DNA of 64,000 nucleotides from Paenibacillus sp. 32352 (GTDB lineage: Bacteria; Bacillota; Bacilli; Paenibacillales; NBRC-103111): contig NZ_MZNT01000020.1 in the NCBI RefSeq assembly GCF_002042965.1, positions 1-64,000 of the forward strand. Direction: 5' to 3'. Each line of letters begins with the position of its first letter. Within the stretch, counting starts at the first letter, position 1. The position numbers and the translations under genes are program-made. The notes under the pieces are model-generated. The model saw only the letters and a list, made by a program, of their open reading frames with translations. It had not been told where the DNA came from and made no database searches. Positions 16,083 to 25,529 of the stretch are shown here, one piece after another.

Positions 16083-17372
16083 ATGAAAATCATGCCGGCC
16101 AGCGAATTTGCGCTTCAGCGTGAAGTGGAGTACGGCTCGGAAGAGCAGAACGAGCGGGTCAAAAGCATTATTGAGAGCGTGCGCAGGGAAGGCGACGCAG
16201 CGCTCAGACGGTTCGCACAGCAATTCGATAAAATTACGGTCGATGAGCTGCGCGTGAGCGATGCGGAGACTGAGGCGGCCTACGCGAAGGTAGACGAGAG
16301 CTTCCTCACCGCGATCAGGGAAGCGGCGGATAATATTCGGCGGTTCCACGAGAAGCAGATGCGCACCTCCTGGATGGATTTGCAGCCGGATGGCAGCATC
16401 CTGGGGCAAGTGATCCGTCCGCTTCGCCGGGTAGGCCTGTATGTTCCGGGCGGAAAGGCGGCGTATCCGTCCTCCGTGCTGATGAACGCCATTCCCGCAC
16501 AGGTAGCCGGAGTGCCCGAGATTGTAATGGTCACCCCACCGGCAACCGCCGGGGTCGAAGGCATCGACCCGCACATCCTAGTTGCAGCTGCGGAAGCGGG
16601 TGTCAAAGAGATTTACCGTGTCGGAGGAGCGCAGGCGGTAGCCGCTCTGGCCTACGGTACGGAGTCGATTCCGGCAGCGGATAAGATCGTGGGGCCGGGC
16701 AACATCTATGTAGCGCTGGCCAAGCGCTACGTGTTCGGTGCAGTGGACATCGATAGCATCGCCGGCCCGAGCGAGATCGTGGTGCTGGCCGATGAGTCGG
16801 CCGACGCGGCCTACGTGGCGGCCGACCTGCTGTCGCAGGCGGAGCACGACGAGATGGCTTCGGCGATCCTCATCACGCCGTCCAAGCCGCTTGCCGAGGC
16901 GGTGCAGGCGGAGGTAGCCCGCCAGCTGGAGACGCTGCCGAAGAAGGACATCGCTTCTGCATCGATCCGCGATTATGGGGCGATCCTCACGGTAGACAGT
17001 CTCGAGGAGGGCGTGCGCGCCGTCAACCGGCTGGCGCCCGAGCATCTCGAGGTGCTCGTGAAGGAGCCGTTCCAGTATTTGAGCGCTATCGAAAATGCCG
17101 GCGCCATCTTCCTTGGACCGTACAGCTCCGAGCCGGTAGGCGATTATTTCGCCGGCCCGAACCATGTGCTGCCGACGAACGGCACGGCTCGTTTCTCTTC
17201 CCCATTGAATGTGGATGATTTCATGAAGAAATCGAGCGTCATTTATTATAGCAAGGATGCGCTCCTTAAGAACGGGGACAAAATTATCGCATTAGCCCGC
17301 CATGAAGGGCTCGAAGCCCACGCAAGGGCGATACAAATACGACTTGAGAAAGAAGGGATTTCCCGTGGCTGA
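16083..17372 (+). CDS. hisD: Histidinol dehydrogenase
   Basis: 429 residues. It oxidises histidinol to histidine in two NAD-dependent steps. Motifs: GLYVPGGKAAYPSSVLMNAIPA, ADKIVGPGNIYV, DIDSIAGPSEIVVLAD, DLLSQAEHDEMASA (zinc His) and FAGPNHVLPT. ATG 16083 sits eight bases after AGGGGG; the adjoining GTG 16080 is possible. Codons become markedly GC-rich in the second half (16700-17060). Overlaps hisB by eight bases. Confidence 0.96.
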   Translation: MKIMPASEFALQREVEYGSEEQNERVKSIIESVRREGDAALRRFAQQFDKITVDELRVSDAETEAAYAKVDESFLTAIREAADNIRRFHEKQMRTSWMDLQPDGSILGQVIRPLRRVGLYVPGGKAAYPSSVLMNAIPAQVAGVPEIVMVTPPATAGVEGIDPHILVAAAEAGVKEIYRVGGAQAVAALAYGTESIPAADKIVGPGNIYVALAKRYVFGAVDIDSIAGPSEIVVLADESADAAYVAADLLSQAEHDEMASAILITPSKPLAEAVQAEVARQLETLPKKDIASASIRDYGAILTVDSLEEGVRAVNRLAPEHLEVLVKEPFQYLSAIENAGAIFLGPYSSEPVGDYFAGPNHVLPTNGTARFSSPLNVDDFMKKSSVIYYSKDALLKNGDKIIALARHEGLEAHARAIQIRLEKEGISRG

Positions 17373-17967
17373 TCAACAAGCGACCCGCTCGGCAAGCATT
17401 GCCCGTAAAACGAATGAAACGGACATTCAACTGAACTTTAACGTGGACGGCTCCGGTGTCTCGGAAATCGAAACAGACGTGCCGTTCCTGAACCATATGC
17501 TTGACTTGTTTACGAAGCACGGCCAATTTGACCTGCAGGTTAAGGCCATCGGAGATATCGATATCGACGACCACCATACGGTGGAGGATATCGGGATTTG
17601 CTTAGGCTCAACACTGCGTGAAGCGCTGGGCGACAAGAAAGGGATCAAACGGTACGCCAACGTATTCATCCCTATGGATGAAGCACTGGCCCAAGTCGTG
17701 ATCGACGTGAGCAACCGTCCGCACTTCGAATACCGTGCCCAGTACCCATCCAATCAGGTCGGCAGCTTCTCGACGGAGATGGTTCAAGAATTCCTCTGGA
17801 AATTCGCATTGGAAGCCCGCATTACTCTGCATGTCATTGTCCACTACGGCCAAAACACGCATCACATGATCGAAGCGATATTCAAAGCGCTCGGCCGTGC
17901 GCTGGACGAAGCGACGAGCATCGATCCGCGCGTGAAAGGCGTGCCATCCACGAAGGGAGTGCTGTAG
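17365..17967 (+). CDS. hisB: Imidazoleglycerol-phosphate dehydratase
   Basis: 200 residues, the usual length. Manganese-binding HxxH motifs: NHMLDLFTKHG, IDDHHTVEDIG and QNTHHMIEAIFKALG. I start it at GTG 17365, the GTGGCTGA overlap with the hisD stop, since family proteins begin just before RKTNET; the 17302 extension lies in hisD. Translationally coupled. Confidence 0.94.
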   Translation: MADQQATRSASIARKTNETDIQLNFNVDGSGVSEIETDVPFLNHMLDLFTKHGQFDLQVKAIGDIDIDDHHTVEDIGICLGSTLREALGDKKGIKRYANVFIPMDEALAQVVIDVSNRPHFEYRAQYPSNQVGSFSTEMVQEFLWKFALEARITLHVIVHYGQNTHHMIEAIFKALGRALDEATSIDPRVKGVPSTKGVL

Positions 17968-17969
17968 CC

Positions 17970-18581
17970 ATGATCGCCATTATCGACTATGGCATGGGCA
18001 ATCTGCACAGCGTCAGCAAGGCCGTTGAGCGCCTTGGCTATGAGGCGGTGATCACCTCCGACGAGCAGCAGATTATGGCTGCGGACGGCGCCATCCTGCC
18101 GGGCGTTGGCGCCTTCGGCGATGCGATGGAGCATCTGCGCGAATCGCAGCTGGACGGTGCGGTTAAGCGTTATGCGGAATCCGGCAAGCCGCTTCTCGGC
18201 ATCTGTCTCGGCATGCAGCTTTTGTTCAGCCGCAGTGAGGAGCACGGCTCGCACGAAGGCTTGAACCTGCTGCCGGGCAGCGTGGTCCGCTTCCGCGGCA
18301 GCTACAAGGTGCCGCACATGGGCTGGAACCGGCTGCAATTCGTGCAGTCGAGCCCGTTATTCAAGGGCATCGAGCAAGGGCATGTCTACTTCGTGCACTC
18401 CTATCATGTTCAACCGGAGCAGCGGTCGGATCTGCTTGCGACGACGGATTATTACCAGCAGGTAACAGCCATCGTCGGACGGAATCAAATATACGGGATG
18501 CAGTTCCATCCCGAAAAGAGCGGCAGCATCGGCATGAAGCTGCTAGGTAATTTTCTCGAGCTGTGCAGGGTCAGCTGTTAG
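17970..18581 (+). CDS. hisH: Imidazole glycerol phosphate synthase glutaminase subunit
   Basis: 203 residues. Class I glutamine amidotransferase: oxyanion PGVGAFGDAM, nucleophile LGICLGMQLLF (Cys) and FHPEKS (His/Glu of the triad). It supplies ammonia to HisF. Starts two bases after hisB stops. In other bacilli hisA follows it; here a 74-base gap leads straight to hisF. Confidence 0.95.
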   Translation: MIAIIDYGMGNLHSVSKAVERLGYEAVITSDEQQIMAADGAILPGVGAFGDAMEHLRESQLDGAVKRYAESGKPLLGICLGMQLLFSRSEEHGSHEGLNLLPGSVVRFRGSYKVPHMGWNRLQFVQSSPLFKGIEQGHVYFVHSYHVQPEQRSDLLATTDYYQQVTAIVGRNQIYGMQFHPEKSGSIGMKLLGNFLELCRVSC

Positions 18582-18655
18582 TACCAGCTTCCGACGAACG
18601 GGGATTGCGGCTGCACAGCCGAATCAATGAGTAAAGAAACGGGGAGGACGAACCG

Positions 18656-19414
18656 ATGCTTGCCAAACGTATTATTCCTTGTCTCGACGTTAAGGATGGG
18701 CGGGTTGTCAAAGGTGTAAACTTCGTCAATCTGCGCGATGCGGGTGATCCGGTCGAGCTGGCGGCGATTTACGACCGGGAGGGTGCAGACGAGCTTGTGT
18801 TTCTCGATATCTCCGCTTCCGTCGAAGGGCGGGCGACGATGGTCGAGGTGGTTAAGAAAACCGCAGGCGAGATCACAATCCCGTTTACGGTAGGAGGCGG
18901 GATCTCCAGCGTGGATGACATGAAGCGGCTGCTCCGCGCAGGCGCAGACAAGATCGGCATCAACACGGCCGCCGTCAAGAATCCGCAGCTGATTTCCGAC
19001 GGAGCGCGCCGTTACGGATCCCAATGCATCGTTGTGGCGATCGACGCCCGGTTTAACGAGGCCTGGGGAGAATGGGAAGTATTCACCCATGGCGGGCGCA
19101 ATGGCACGGGGATCAAGGCGCTGGAATGGGTGAAGCAGGCGGAGCAGCTCGGCGCAGGAGAAATTCTCCTGACCAGTATGGATGCCGACGGTACGAAGGA
19201 CGGTTTTGACATCCCGTTAACCCGTGCCGTGTCCGAGCTGGTGAACATCCCGGTTATCGCCTCCGGCGGTGCGGGGACGAAGGACCATTTTTACGATGTG
19301 TTTGCAGAAGGCAAAGCGGACGCGGGATTGGCCGCGACGATTTTTCATTATAAAGAGCTTACAATCGATGAGGTTAAGAGCAACCTCAGACATAAAGGGG
19401 TCGAAGTGCGATGA
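18656..19414 (+). CDS. hisF: Imidazole glycerol phosphate synthase cyclase subunit
   Basis: 252 residues, a TIM barrel. IIPCLDVKDGRVVKGVNF, VGGGISSVDDM, VVAIDAR, LLTSMDADGTKDGFD, IASGGAGT. Works with HisH to form IGP and AICAR. GGGGAGGACGAACC precedes ATG 18656. ATGA overlap with hisIE. Confidence 0.96.
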   Translation: MLAKRIIPCLDVKDGRVVKGVNFVNLRDAGDPVELAAIYDREGADELVFLDISASVEGRATMVEVVKKTAGEITIPFTVGGGISSVDDMKRLLRAGADKIGINTAAVKNPQLISDGARRYGSQCIVVAIDARFNEAWGEWEVFTHGGRNGTGIKALEWVKQAEQLGAGEILLTSMDADGTKDGFDIPLTRAVSELVNIPVIASGGAGTKDHFYDVFAEGKADAGLAATIFHYKELTIDEVKSNLRHKGVEVR

Positions 19415-20100
19415 GTAACGTGGACAATGAACAACAAGCCGGGCTTTCCTGGGAGGAGCTCTCGGCAGCGATCAAGTGGGATGCTCAAGGTCTGGTACCG
19501 GCGATCGTGCAGGATGCGGTAAGCAAGGATGTCCTTATGATGGCGTACATGAATGAGGAGTCGCTGAAGCTGACGCTGGAATCGGGAGAAACCTGGTTCT
19601 GGAGCCGCTCTCGCAGCGAGCTGTGGCACAAAGGAGCAACCTCCGGACACACGCAGCAGGTTCGTGCTCTGAAGTATGATTGTGACGGCGATACGCTGCT
19701 CGTCCAAGTCATTCAGAACGGTCCTGCCTGCCATACGGGGCGCTACAGCTGCTTCTATAATGAAGTCCCTGTCAAGGGCCAGGCTTCCGCAGAGCCTGCA
19801 ACGGCTGCAAACGATCGTTTTGCCATGCTGTCCAAGCTGGAGTCCGTCATCGCACAGCGCGAAGCGGAACGTCCGGAGGGCGCTTATACGACATACCTGT
19901 TCGAAAAAGGAATCGACAAAATATTGAAGAAAGTCGGCGAAGAAACCGCCGAGGTTATTATCGCAGCCAAAAACCGCGACAATGACGAGCTTCGTTATGA
20001 ATCAAGCGACCTGATCTTCCACTTGATGGTTCTTCTTCGCGAAGCGAAGCTTCCGTTGGACGAAGTCATGAAAGAACTCGATAAAAGACATAAAAAATAA
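19411..20100 (+). CDS. hisI: Bifunctional phosphoribosyl-AMP cyclohydrolase / phosphoribosyl-ATP diphosphatase
   Basis: 229 residues. The N-terminal HisI part (about residues 20-120) has WFWSRSRSELWHKG and the zinc cysteines around YDCDGDTLLVQV and GPACHTG. The C-terminal HisE part has YTTYLFEKGIDKILKKVGEE and SDLIFHLMVLL. It carries out steps two and three of the pathway. Last gene of the operon; ATGA overlap with hisF. Confidence 0.95.
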   Translation: MSNVDNEQQAGLSWEELSAAIKWDAQGLVPAIVQDAVSKDVLMMAYMNEESLKLTLESGETWFWSRSRSELWHKGATSGHTQQVRALKYDCDGDTLLVQVIQNGPACHTGRYSCFYNEVPVKGQASAEPATAANDRFAMLSKLESVIAQREAERPEGAYTTYLFEKGIDKILKKVGEETAEVIIAAKNRDNDELRYESSDLIFHLMVLLREAKLPLDEVMKELDKRHKK

Positions 20101-20518
20101 CCGAAACCGCCGATAGGGCGCAGCGTACAACTAAGTAAGGTGATGTTTCCGCCTATGCCAGCTCGCTGCAGCCTCTTAACTGGTGCAATCCGCTATAGTA
20201 CAAAAGGGCATGGAGCGCAAGACCGACCGTTCGACGAGAGGGCTTCCGTTTATGCCCTTGCTCTGTGTCTTGCGAGGGAAAGCTTGGCAAACGGAAATAA
20301 TCAATGCCCAAAACGCCCCTTATAATGGTAAAAAGCCCGCTGTTATGCACTTTATCCCCTTTTTTTCACGGAAATGCCTTTTTATAATTCGTTTGTTTTC
20401 ATGTATACTGGGGTTGTGGACATTTTTATTGTATAATGACTGTTGATGTTATAGATGCATCGGAAAACAACCCACGAAAATTTACGTAAACATTCCATAG
20501 CGGAGGTAACCTGTAACC
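20101..20518. other. 418-base intergenic region with interleaved inverted repeats
   Basis: No gene seen. Three stems interleave: AAGGGCAT (20204-20211) with ATGCCCTT (20252-20259), CGCAAGAC (20216-20223) with GTCTTGCG (20267-20274), and TCCGTTT (20245-20251) with AAACGGA (20289-20295). A -10-like TATAAT at about 20436 probably serves prs, which would put the stems upstream of that transcript. They could be a hisIE 3' structure or a small RNA. Confidence 0.45.
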
Positions 20519-21469
20519 ATGTATAGCGACAAATTGAAAATCTTTTCCGGATCATCCAACCCTAAGCTAGCCGAACGGATAAGTAACGAGCTGGGTGTTC
20601 CATTAGGCCAAGTCAAGCTTTCCCGATTCAAGTGCGGGGAAATTTACTGCTGCTTCGAAGAAACGATTCGGAACTGCCACGTGTTTTTGGTACAAACATT
20701 TTCTCATCCCATCAACGAGAACTTCATGGAGCTCCTGGTTATGATGGATGCAGCCAAGCGCGCGTCGGCAAAAACTATCAATCTTGTCATTCCATACTAT
20801 GGTTATTCCCGCCAAGAGCGTAAAGCGGCTCCACGCGAACCGATTTCTGCGAAATTGGTTGCGGACCTGTTGAATGCAGCCGGTGCGGACCGTGTTATCA
20901 CGATCGATCTGCATGCGCCTGCCATCCAAGGATTTTTCAACATTCCTGTCGATCATTTGACGGCGTTGGATCTGTTGAGCGCTCATATCAAGAAGAAGGA
21001 AATCGACGATCTGATCGTCGTCTCTCCGGATGCGGGCGGTGTGACTAGAGCGGAGAATCTGGCGAACGTGCTGGAAGCCCCTATCGCTATGATGTTTAAA
21101 AAGCGCTATGCGCACAATGAAGCGGTCGTTACTCACGTAATCGGGGATGTAAAAGGCAAAACGCCGGTGATCTTCGAGGACTTGATCGATACCGGAACGA
21201 CCATTGTCAATGTAGTCGAGGGCTTGAAGGAACGGGGGGCCAACGATGTCTACATCTGTGCGACGCACCCGGTATTCTCGGGACCTGCCCTGCAGCGTCT
21301 GGATCACCCGAACATTAAGGAAGTCGTGATTACAGACTCTATTGCGATTCCTGAAGATCATTCATCCCGATTCCAGGTGCTTTCCGTAGCCGGATTATTA
21401 TCCAATGCGATTCGAATTATAAAAGACGGCGGTTCCATCAGCTCCTTGTTCAAATACGGCAGGGTATAA
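20519..21469 (+). CDS. Ribose-phosphate pyrophosphokinase, divergent paralogue
   Basis: 316 residues. Makes PRPP, the substrate of HisG, from ribose-5-phosphate and ATP. Conserved IPYYGYSRQERKAAPREPISAK, TIDLHAPAIQGFF (catalytic His) and VVSPDAGGVTRA. It departs from the housekeeping enzyme at several sites: RFKCGE where FSDGE is usual, SPDAGG where SPDHGG is usual, and DLIDTGTT in the ribose-phosphate loop where DIIDTAGT/DMIDTAGT is usual. It is thus probably a second, pathway-dedicated PRPP synthetase beside his; the canonical prs next to glmU is outside the window. GGAGG lies 12 bases before ATG 20519. Confidence 0.88.
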   Translation: MYSDKLKIFSGSSNPKLAERISNELGVPLGQVKLSRFKCGEIYCCFEETIRNCHVFLVQTFSHPINENFMELLVMMDAAKRASAKTINLVIPYYGYSRQERKAAPREPISAKLVADLLNAAGADRVITIDLHAPAIQGFFNIPVDHLTALDLLSAHIKKKEIDDLIVVSPDAGGVTRAENLANVLEAPIAMMFKKRYAHNEAVVTHVIGDVKGKTPVIFEDLIDTGTTIVNVVEGLKERGANDVYICATHPVFSGPALQRLDHPNIKEVVITDSIAIPEDHSSRFQVLSVAGLLSNAIRIIKDGGSISSLFKYGRV

Positions 21470-21575
21470 GATGTAATCTGCGTATGGGTATCATACTCTT
21501 TATGCTATACTTTTTGTATCAACTAACACTGGTTTCCTATGTGAATTCCAGTCGGAACCGGAGGTGCCTTATTTA

Positions 21576-23327
21576 ATGGAAAAGAAAAAGCGTGCTAACC
21601 CGAGTCAGCATGAGAAAGTCATACCGATGAAAATGGATGCCACGTTCTTTTTCGAAAGAGCCGTTCAGTCCTTGGACCGATATCATTACGATAAGGCATT
21701 AAAGTATTTTCGTCGGGCTGCTGATTACGAACCGGAGAATCCGGTGAATCATTGCAATCTGGCGGGATTGCTTTCGGAGATGGGGAATTACGAGGAATCC
21801 AACCGCATTCTTCAGCACGTACTGGATCATATTGATCCGAGTATGACGGAATGTTACTTCTACATGGCCAACAATTATGCCAATATGGAGAATTATGAAT
21901 CGGCGGAAAAGGCGATCATTCATTACCTCGAAAACGACCCTACAGGCCAGTTCCTTGAAGAGTCGGAGGAAATGATCGAGCTGCTCAGCTATGAGCTGGA
22001 CCGTCCGACCAAGCTGACCTCGATCAAAAGCCGGGAAGGCATGTTCGAGCATGACCGGGCACGCAGTATGCTGGAAGAGGGCAAATTTGCGGAAGCGGTT
22101 CGTATTTTAGAGAAAATTATCAAGAAGCATCCGGATTTCATGGCTGCGCGCAATAATCTGGCTTTGGCCTATTATTACATGGGGCATTTTGAAAAATCCG
22201 TTGATATGATACGCCAGGTGCTCGAGCTGGATCCGGGCAATCTGCACGGGTTGTGCAATCTGGCCATTTTCTACCAGCATTTCGGAGATAAGGAGAACTT
22301 ATCCGAGCTGCTCGGCGTTCTGCGCAAAACGTATCCGTTCCATCAGGATCATGTGTTTAAGCTGGCCACAACGATGGGGATCTTGAGCGAGCACGAGACG
22401 GCTTACCGTCTGTTCAAGCGCTTGCTGAAGACGGGGGAGGCAGGACTCGATCCGTGTCTGTTCCACTATACGGCGGTGGCGGCTTATAATACCCAACGGT
22501 ACGACGAGGCGGAGCGTCAATGGCGTCAGGCGGATAAGTTCGATCCCGGCTCCGAAATTCCGAAGTTTTATTTGAGCCAGCTGGAGAAGGCCCGCACTGA
22601 GCAGGTGAAGCCTTCGGTCAGCTATCACTACCATCTTCCTTTTGAAGAGCAGTTCCGCGGGCTGGAAAAGTCTACGGAGGGATTGCCCGACCACTTGAAG
22701 CGGGATCCTTTGGTCCGTTCGTCCTTCTTCTGGGCGCTGCGTCATGGAGATACCGAGACGAAGCTGCAGGTCATTCAAGCCTTTGGCCTGATTGGCGACA
22801 GCGAGGTCAAGGAGGCGCTTCTGGATTTTATCCAGGAGCCGAAAGAGGACGATTACCTGAAAAAGGTAGCCATCTTCGTGCTGCGCAATATCGGGCTGCG
22901 TGAACCGGTCACAGCAGTCATCGACGGGAATCGGCTGACGATTCCTGCTTCGCCGTTCTCGCCGAATTTGCCGGTTTGGGAGCGGAAATGGCAGGAGGTT
23001 ATGGATCGTGCCATGCAGGAGATGAACCGCAGGTATGATATGGTACAGCAGTACGATTTGCAAACATTATGGGTAGAATATTTATCGAGAGTTTACCCGA
23101 ATGTGCCGAAAATAACGAAGAGCGAGGGCTGGGCGGCAGCGCTGGAATATTTGACGGCCAAAATGCACCGCCGCTCCATCTCTTTTCACGAGCTGTCGAC
23201 TCGTTACCAGGTTACTCCGGCGACGATCAGCAAGAATGTCAAAATGATTGATGAGGCTTGCGGCATTCGCGAGAAGATGGAAGCCATCTTCCCGACGTTC
23301 TCAAGCTTTGATAATAAGGTGAAGTAA
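21576..23327 (+). CDS. Tetratricopeptide-repeat protein (YvcD-like position)
   Basis: 583 residues. TPR units occupy about residues 25-330 (AVQSLDRYHYDKALKYFRRA, GKFAEAVRILEKIIKKHPDF, GHFEKSVDMIRQVLELDPGN). A HEAT-like stretch near 400-450 (SFFWALRHGDTETKLQVIQAF, VKEALLDFIQEP) and a helix-turn-helix-like end (STRYQVTPATISKNVKMID) follow. No enzyme motif; a scaffold or DNA-contacting role is possible but unproven. ATG 21576 follows CGGAGGTG; the GTG at 21564 overlaps that site. It precedes trxB as yvcD does in B. subtilis. Confidence 0.78.
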   Translation: MEKKKRANPSQHEKVIPMKMDATFFFERAVQSLDRYHYDKALKYFRRAADYEPENPVNHCNLAGLLSEMGNYEESNRILQHVLDHIDPSMTECYFYMANNYANMENYESAEKAIIHYLENDPTGQFLEESEEMIELLSYELDRPTKLTSIKSREGMFEHDRARSMLEEGKFAEAVRILEKIIKKHPDFMAARNNLALAYYYMGHFEKSVDMIRQVLELDPGNLHGLCNLAIFYQHFGDKENLSELLGVLRKTYPFHQDHVFKLATTMGILSEHETAYRLFKRLLKTGEAGLDPCLFHYTAVAAYNTQRYDEAERQWRQADKFDPGSEIPKFYLSQLEKARTEQVKPSVSYHYHLPFEEQFRGLEKSTEGLPDHLKRDPLVRSSFFWALRHGDTETKLQVIQAFGLIGDSEVKEALLDFIQEPKEDDYLKKVAIFVLRNIGLREPVTAVIDGNRLTIPASPFSPNLPVWERKWQEVMDRAMQEMNRRYDMVQQYDLQTLWVEYLSRVYPNVPKITKSEGWAAALEYLTAKMHRRSISFHELSTRYQVTPATISKNVKMIDEACGIREKMEAIFPTFSSFDNKVK

Positions 23328-23377
23328 CAAGCAACACGGATGGCGATGAAGAGGGAAACTTTAAGGAGGAACTGAAC

Positions 23378-24325
23378 ATGTACAAAGCAATAGTAATCGG
23401 AACCGGTCCTGCCGGGCTTACGGCAGCCATTTACTTGGCTCGTGCGAATTTGAATCCTTTGGTCATTGAAGGTCCGGAGCCGGGCGGACAATTGACAACG
23501 ACTACGGAGGTTGAGAACTTCCCTGGTTTTCCTCAAGGCATTATGGGTCCTGAATTAATGGATAACATGCGCAAGCAGGCGGAACGCTTCGGAGCGGAAT
23601 TTAAAACCGGCTGGGTGAATCAAGTGGATCTTTCGAAGCGTCCGTTCAAGCTTTCGGTTGAAGGCTTGGGAGATATCGAATCGGAAACGCTGATCATTTC
23701 CACCGGAGCTTCGGCGAAGCTGCTTGGCATTGAGAATGAGAAGGAAAGCATCGGCCGCGGCGTAAGCACTTGCGCAACCTGTGACGGCTTCTTCTTCCGC
23801 GGCAAAAAAATTATTGTTGTCGGCGGAGGAGACTCGGCCATGGAGGAAGCGAACTTCCTGACGAGGTTTGCAACAGAGGTTCGTCTGGTGCATCGCCGCA
23901 GCGAGCTTCGCGCTTCCAAAATCATGCAGGACCGCGCTCGCGCGAACTCCAAGGTGACGTGGAGCCTGAACAAAACTCCGCTCGGCGTCGTTATGGGTGA
24001 GAAGGGCGTTACCGGCTTGAGAGTGAAGGATAACGCGACAGGTAGCGAAGAAGTTCTCGAAACCGACGGTATTTTCGTTGCGATCGGCCATAAGCCGAAT
24101 ACGGATTTCCTGGGCGGACAGATTACAACCGACGATCACGGCTACATAGTAGTGAAGCCAGGCACGACGCAGACAAATGTGGAAGGCGTTTTTGCTTGCG
24201 GCGATGTACAGGACAGCAAGTATCGCCAAGCGATCACCGCTGCCGGAAGCGGATGTATGGCCGCTCTTGAGTGTGAGAAGTTCTTGGAAGGACATGCCGT
24301 TCACGACTGGAGTCAATCGCTGTAA
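23378..24325 (+). CDS. trxB: Thioredoxin reductase
   Basis: 315 residues. FAD motif GTGPAGLTAAIYLARA, NADPH motif VVGGGDSAMEEANFL, redox-active CATC (in STCATCDGFFF) and FAD-binding GVFACGDVQD. Reduces thioredoxin with NADPH. AAGGAGGAACTGAAC precedes ATG 23378. Conserved neighbour of the yvcJKL genes in Bacillales. Confidence 0.96.
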   Translation: MYKAIVIGTGPAGLTAAIYLARANLNPLVIEGPEPGGQLTTTTEVENFPGFPQGIMGPELMDNMRKQAERFGAEFKTGWVNQVDLSKRPFKLSVEGLGDIESETLIISTGASAKLLGIENEKESIGRGVSTCATCDGFFFRGKKIIVVGGGDSAMEEANFLTRFATEVRLVHRRSELRASKIMQDRARANSKVTWSLNKTPLGVVMGEKGVTGLRVKDNATGSEEVLETDGIFVAIGHKPNTDFLGGQITTDDHGYIVVKPGTTQTNVEGVFACGDVQDSKYRQAITAAGSGCMAALECEKFLEGHAVHDWSQSL

Positions 24326-24333
24326 TAAGGGGG

Positions 24334-24363
24334 AAAACGTGGGACCGGGGTTCCGCGTTTTTT
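24334..24363 (+). terminator. Terminator of trxB
   Basis: AAAACGTGG pairs with CCGCGTTTT, followed by more T, nine bases after the stop codon. Confidence 0.8.
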
Positions 24364-24452
24364 CATTTCGGCTTCTTGACCTGTGCAAGGGGTTGGCTTA
24401 TAGTTGGAACAGGAAACAATACGCGATCAAAGTTTATGAGGTGACCAGGAAA

Positions 24453-25403
24453 ATGGGAGAGAAAGTGTACGTTGGAGTCGATCTGGGAGGAACAGCCATT
24501 AAGGTAGGGCTTTGCGACGAGAATGGGAAGCTGCTGCAAACCTTTGAAGGACCGACAGGAACGGAACATGGTGTCGACGTCGTATTGGAGAACATCGCGC
24601 AATATGTGCGCAAGCTGGTGGCGGATTCTCCATATGAATGGGATCAGGTTGCCGGGATCGGAGCAGGCATCGCCGGATTTATGGATATCCCGGAAGGCTT
24701 TATTAAGCTATCCCCCAACTTGGGCTGGCGTAACGTACCTATCAAAACAATTCTTGAAGAGAAGCTCGGCAAAACCGTAAAAATCGACAATGACGCGAAT
24801 GTAGCGGCATTGGGAGAAGCCTGGAGCGGCGCGGGAGCGGGCATTCCGAACCTCGTATGCTATACTCTTGGAACCGGTGTCGGCGGCGGCATCATCGTTA
24901 ACAGCAGCATCGTCCAAGGGTTTAAGGGAATGGCCGGCGAATTGGGCCATATGATCGTCGTTCCCGATCTGGAAGCTATTCAATGCGGATGCGGGATGAA
25001 AGGCTGCTTGGAAACTGTATCTTCGGCGACGGGCATTATCCGCATGGCCAAAGAAGCGGTGGAACGCGGCGAGCATACCTCGCTTGCATTGGTAGAGAAC
25101 ATTATGGCGAAGGACGTCTTTGACGCGGCGAAATCCGGAGACGAGGTCTCACTGCGGATCATTAACCGTGCAGCCTATTATTTAGGCAAATCTATGGCGC
25201 TTGTGTCGGTCGTATTGAACCCGCAGAGGTTTATCGTCGGCGGCGGCGTATCGAAGGCCGGAGATATTCTGTTTGATGCCATTCGCAAGTATTTCAACGA
25301 ATTTGCTCAGGAATCCGCCAAAGAGGGCGTCGAAATCGTCCCTGCAAGTCTGGGCAATGATGCCGGAGTGGTAGGAGCCGCCGGTTTGAATCTGCACTCC
25401 TAG
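24453..25403 (+). CDS. glcK: ROK-family glucokinase
   Basis: 316 residues from ATG 24453. N-terminal ATP-binding VGVDLGGTAIKVGL, sugar-binding KIDNDANVAALGEAW and GMAGELGHM, and the ROK zinc motif CGCGMKGCLET. Phosphorylates glucose. The frame runs open back to 24177 but that part overlaps trxB and a terminator; AGGTGACCAGGAA lies before 24453. It occupies the place of the NUDIX gene yvcI that sits between trxB and yvcJ in B. subtilis. Confidence 0.92.
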   Translation: MGEKVYVGVDLGGTAIKVGLCDENGKLLQTFEGPTGTEHGVDVVLENIAQYVRKLVADSPYEWDQVAGIGAGIAGFMDIPEGFIKLSPNLGWRNVPIKTILEEKLGKTVKIDNDANVAALGEAWSGAGAGIPNLVCYTLGTGVGGGIIVNSSIVQGFKGMAGELGHMIVVPDLEAIQCGCGMKGCLETVSSATGIIRMAKEAVERGEHTSLALVENIMAKDVFDAAKSGDEVSLRIINRAAYYLGKSMALVSVVLNPQRFIVGGGVSKAGDILFDAIRKYFNEFAQESAKEGVEIVPASLGNDAGVVGAAGLNLHS

Positions 25404-25529
25404 TCGACGCGGTTTGATATAAATAGAGATGGAAGAGTTCTGCTTGTTTTAAGCGCTTGTTTCGTTAAAACAGCTCGGGTTTCAGGCGGCAAGCCGACGG
25501 GAATCCGGGCTCTGGAGGTGGAAAGTCCC

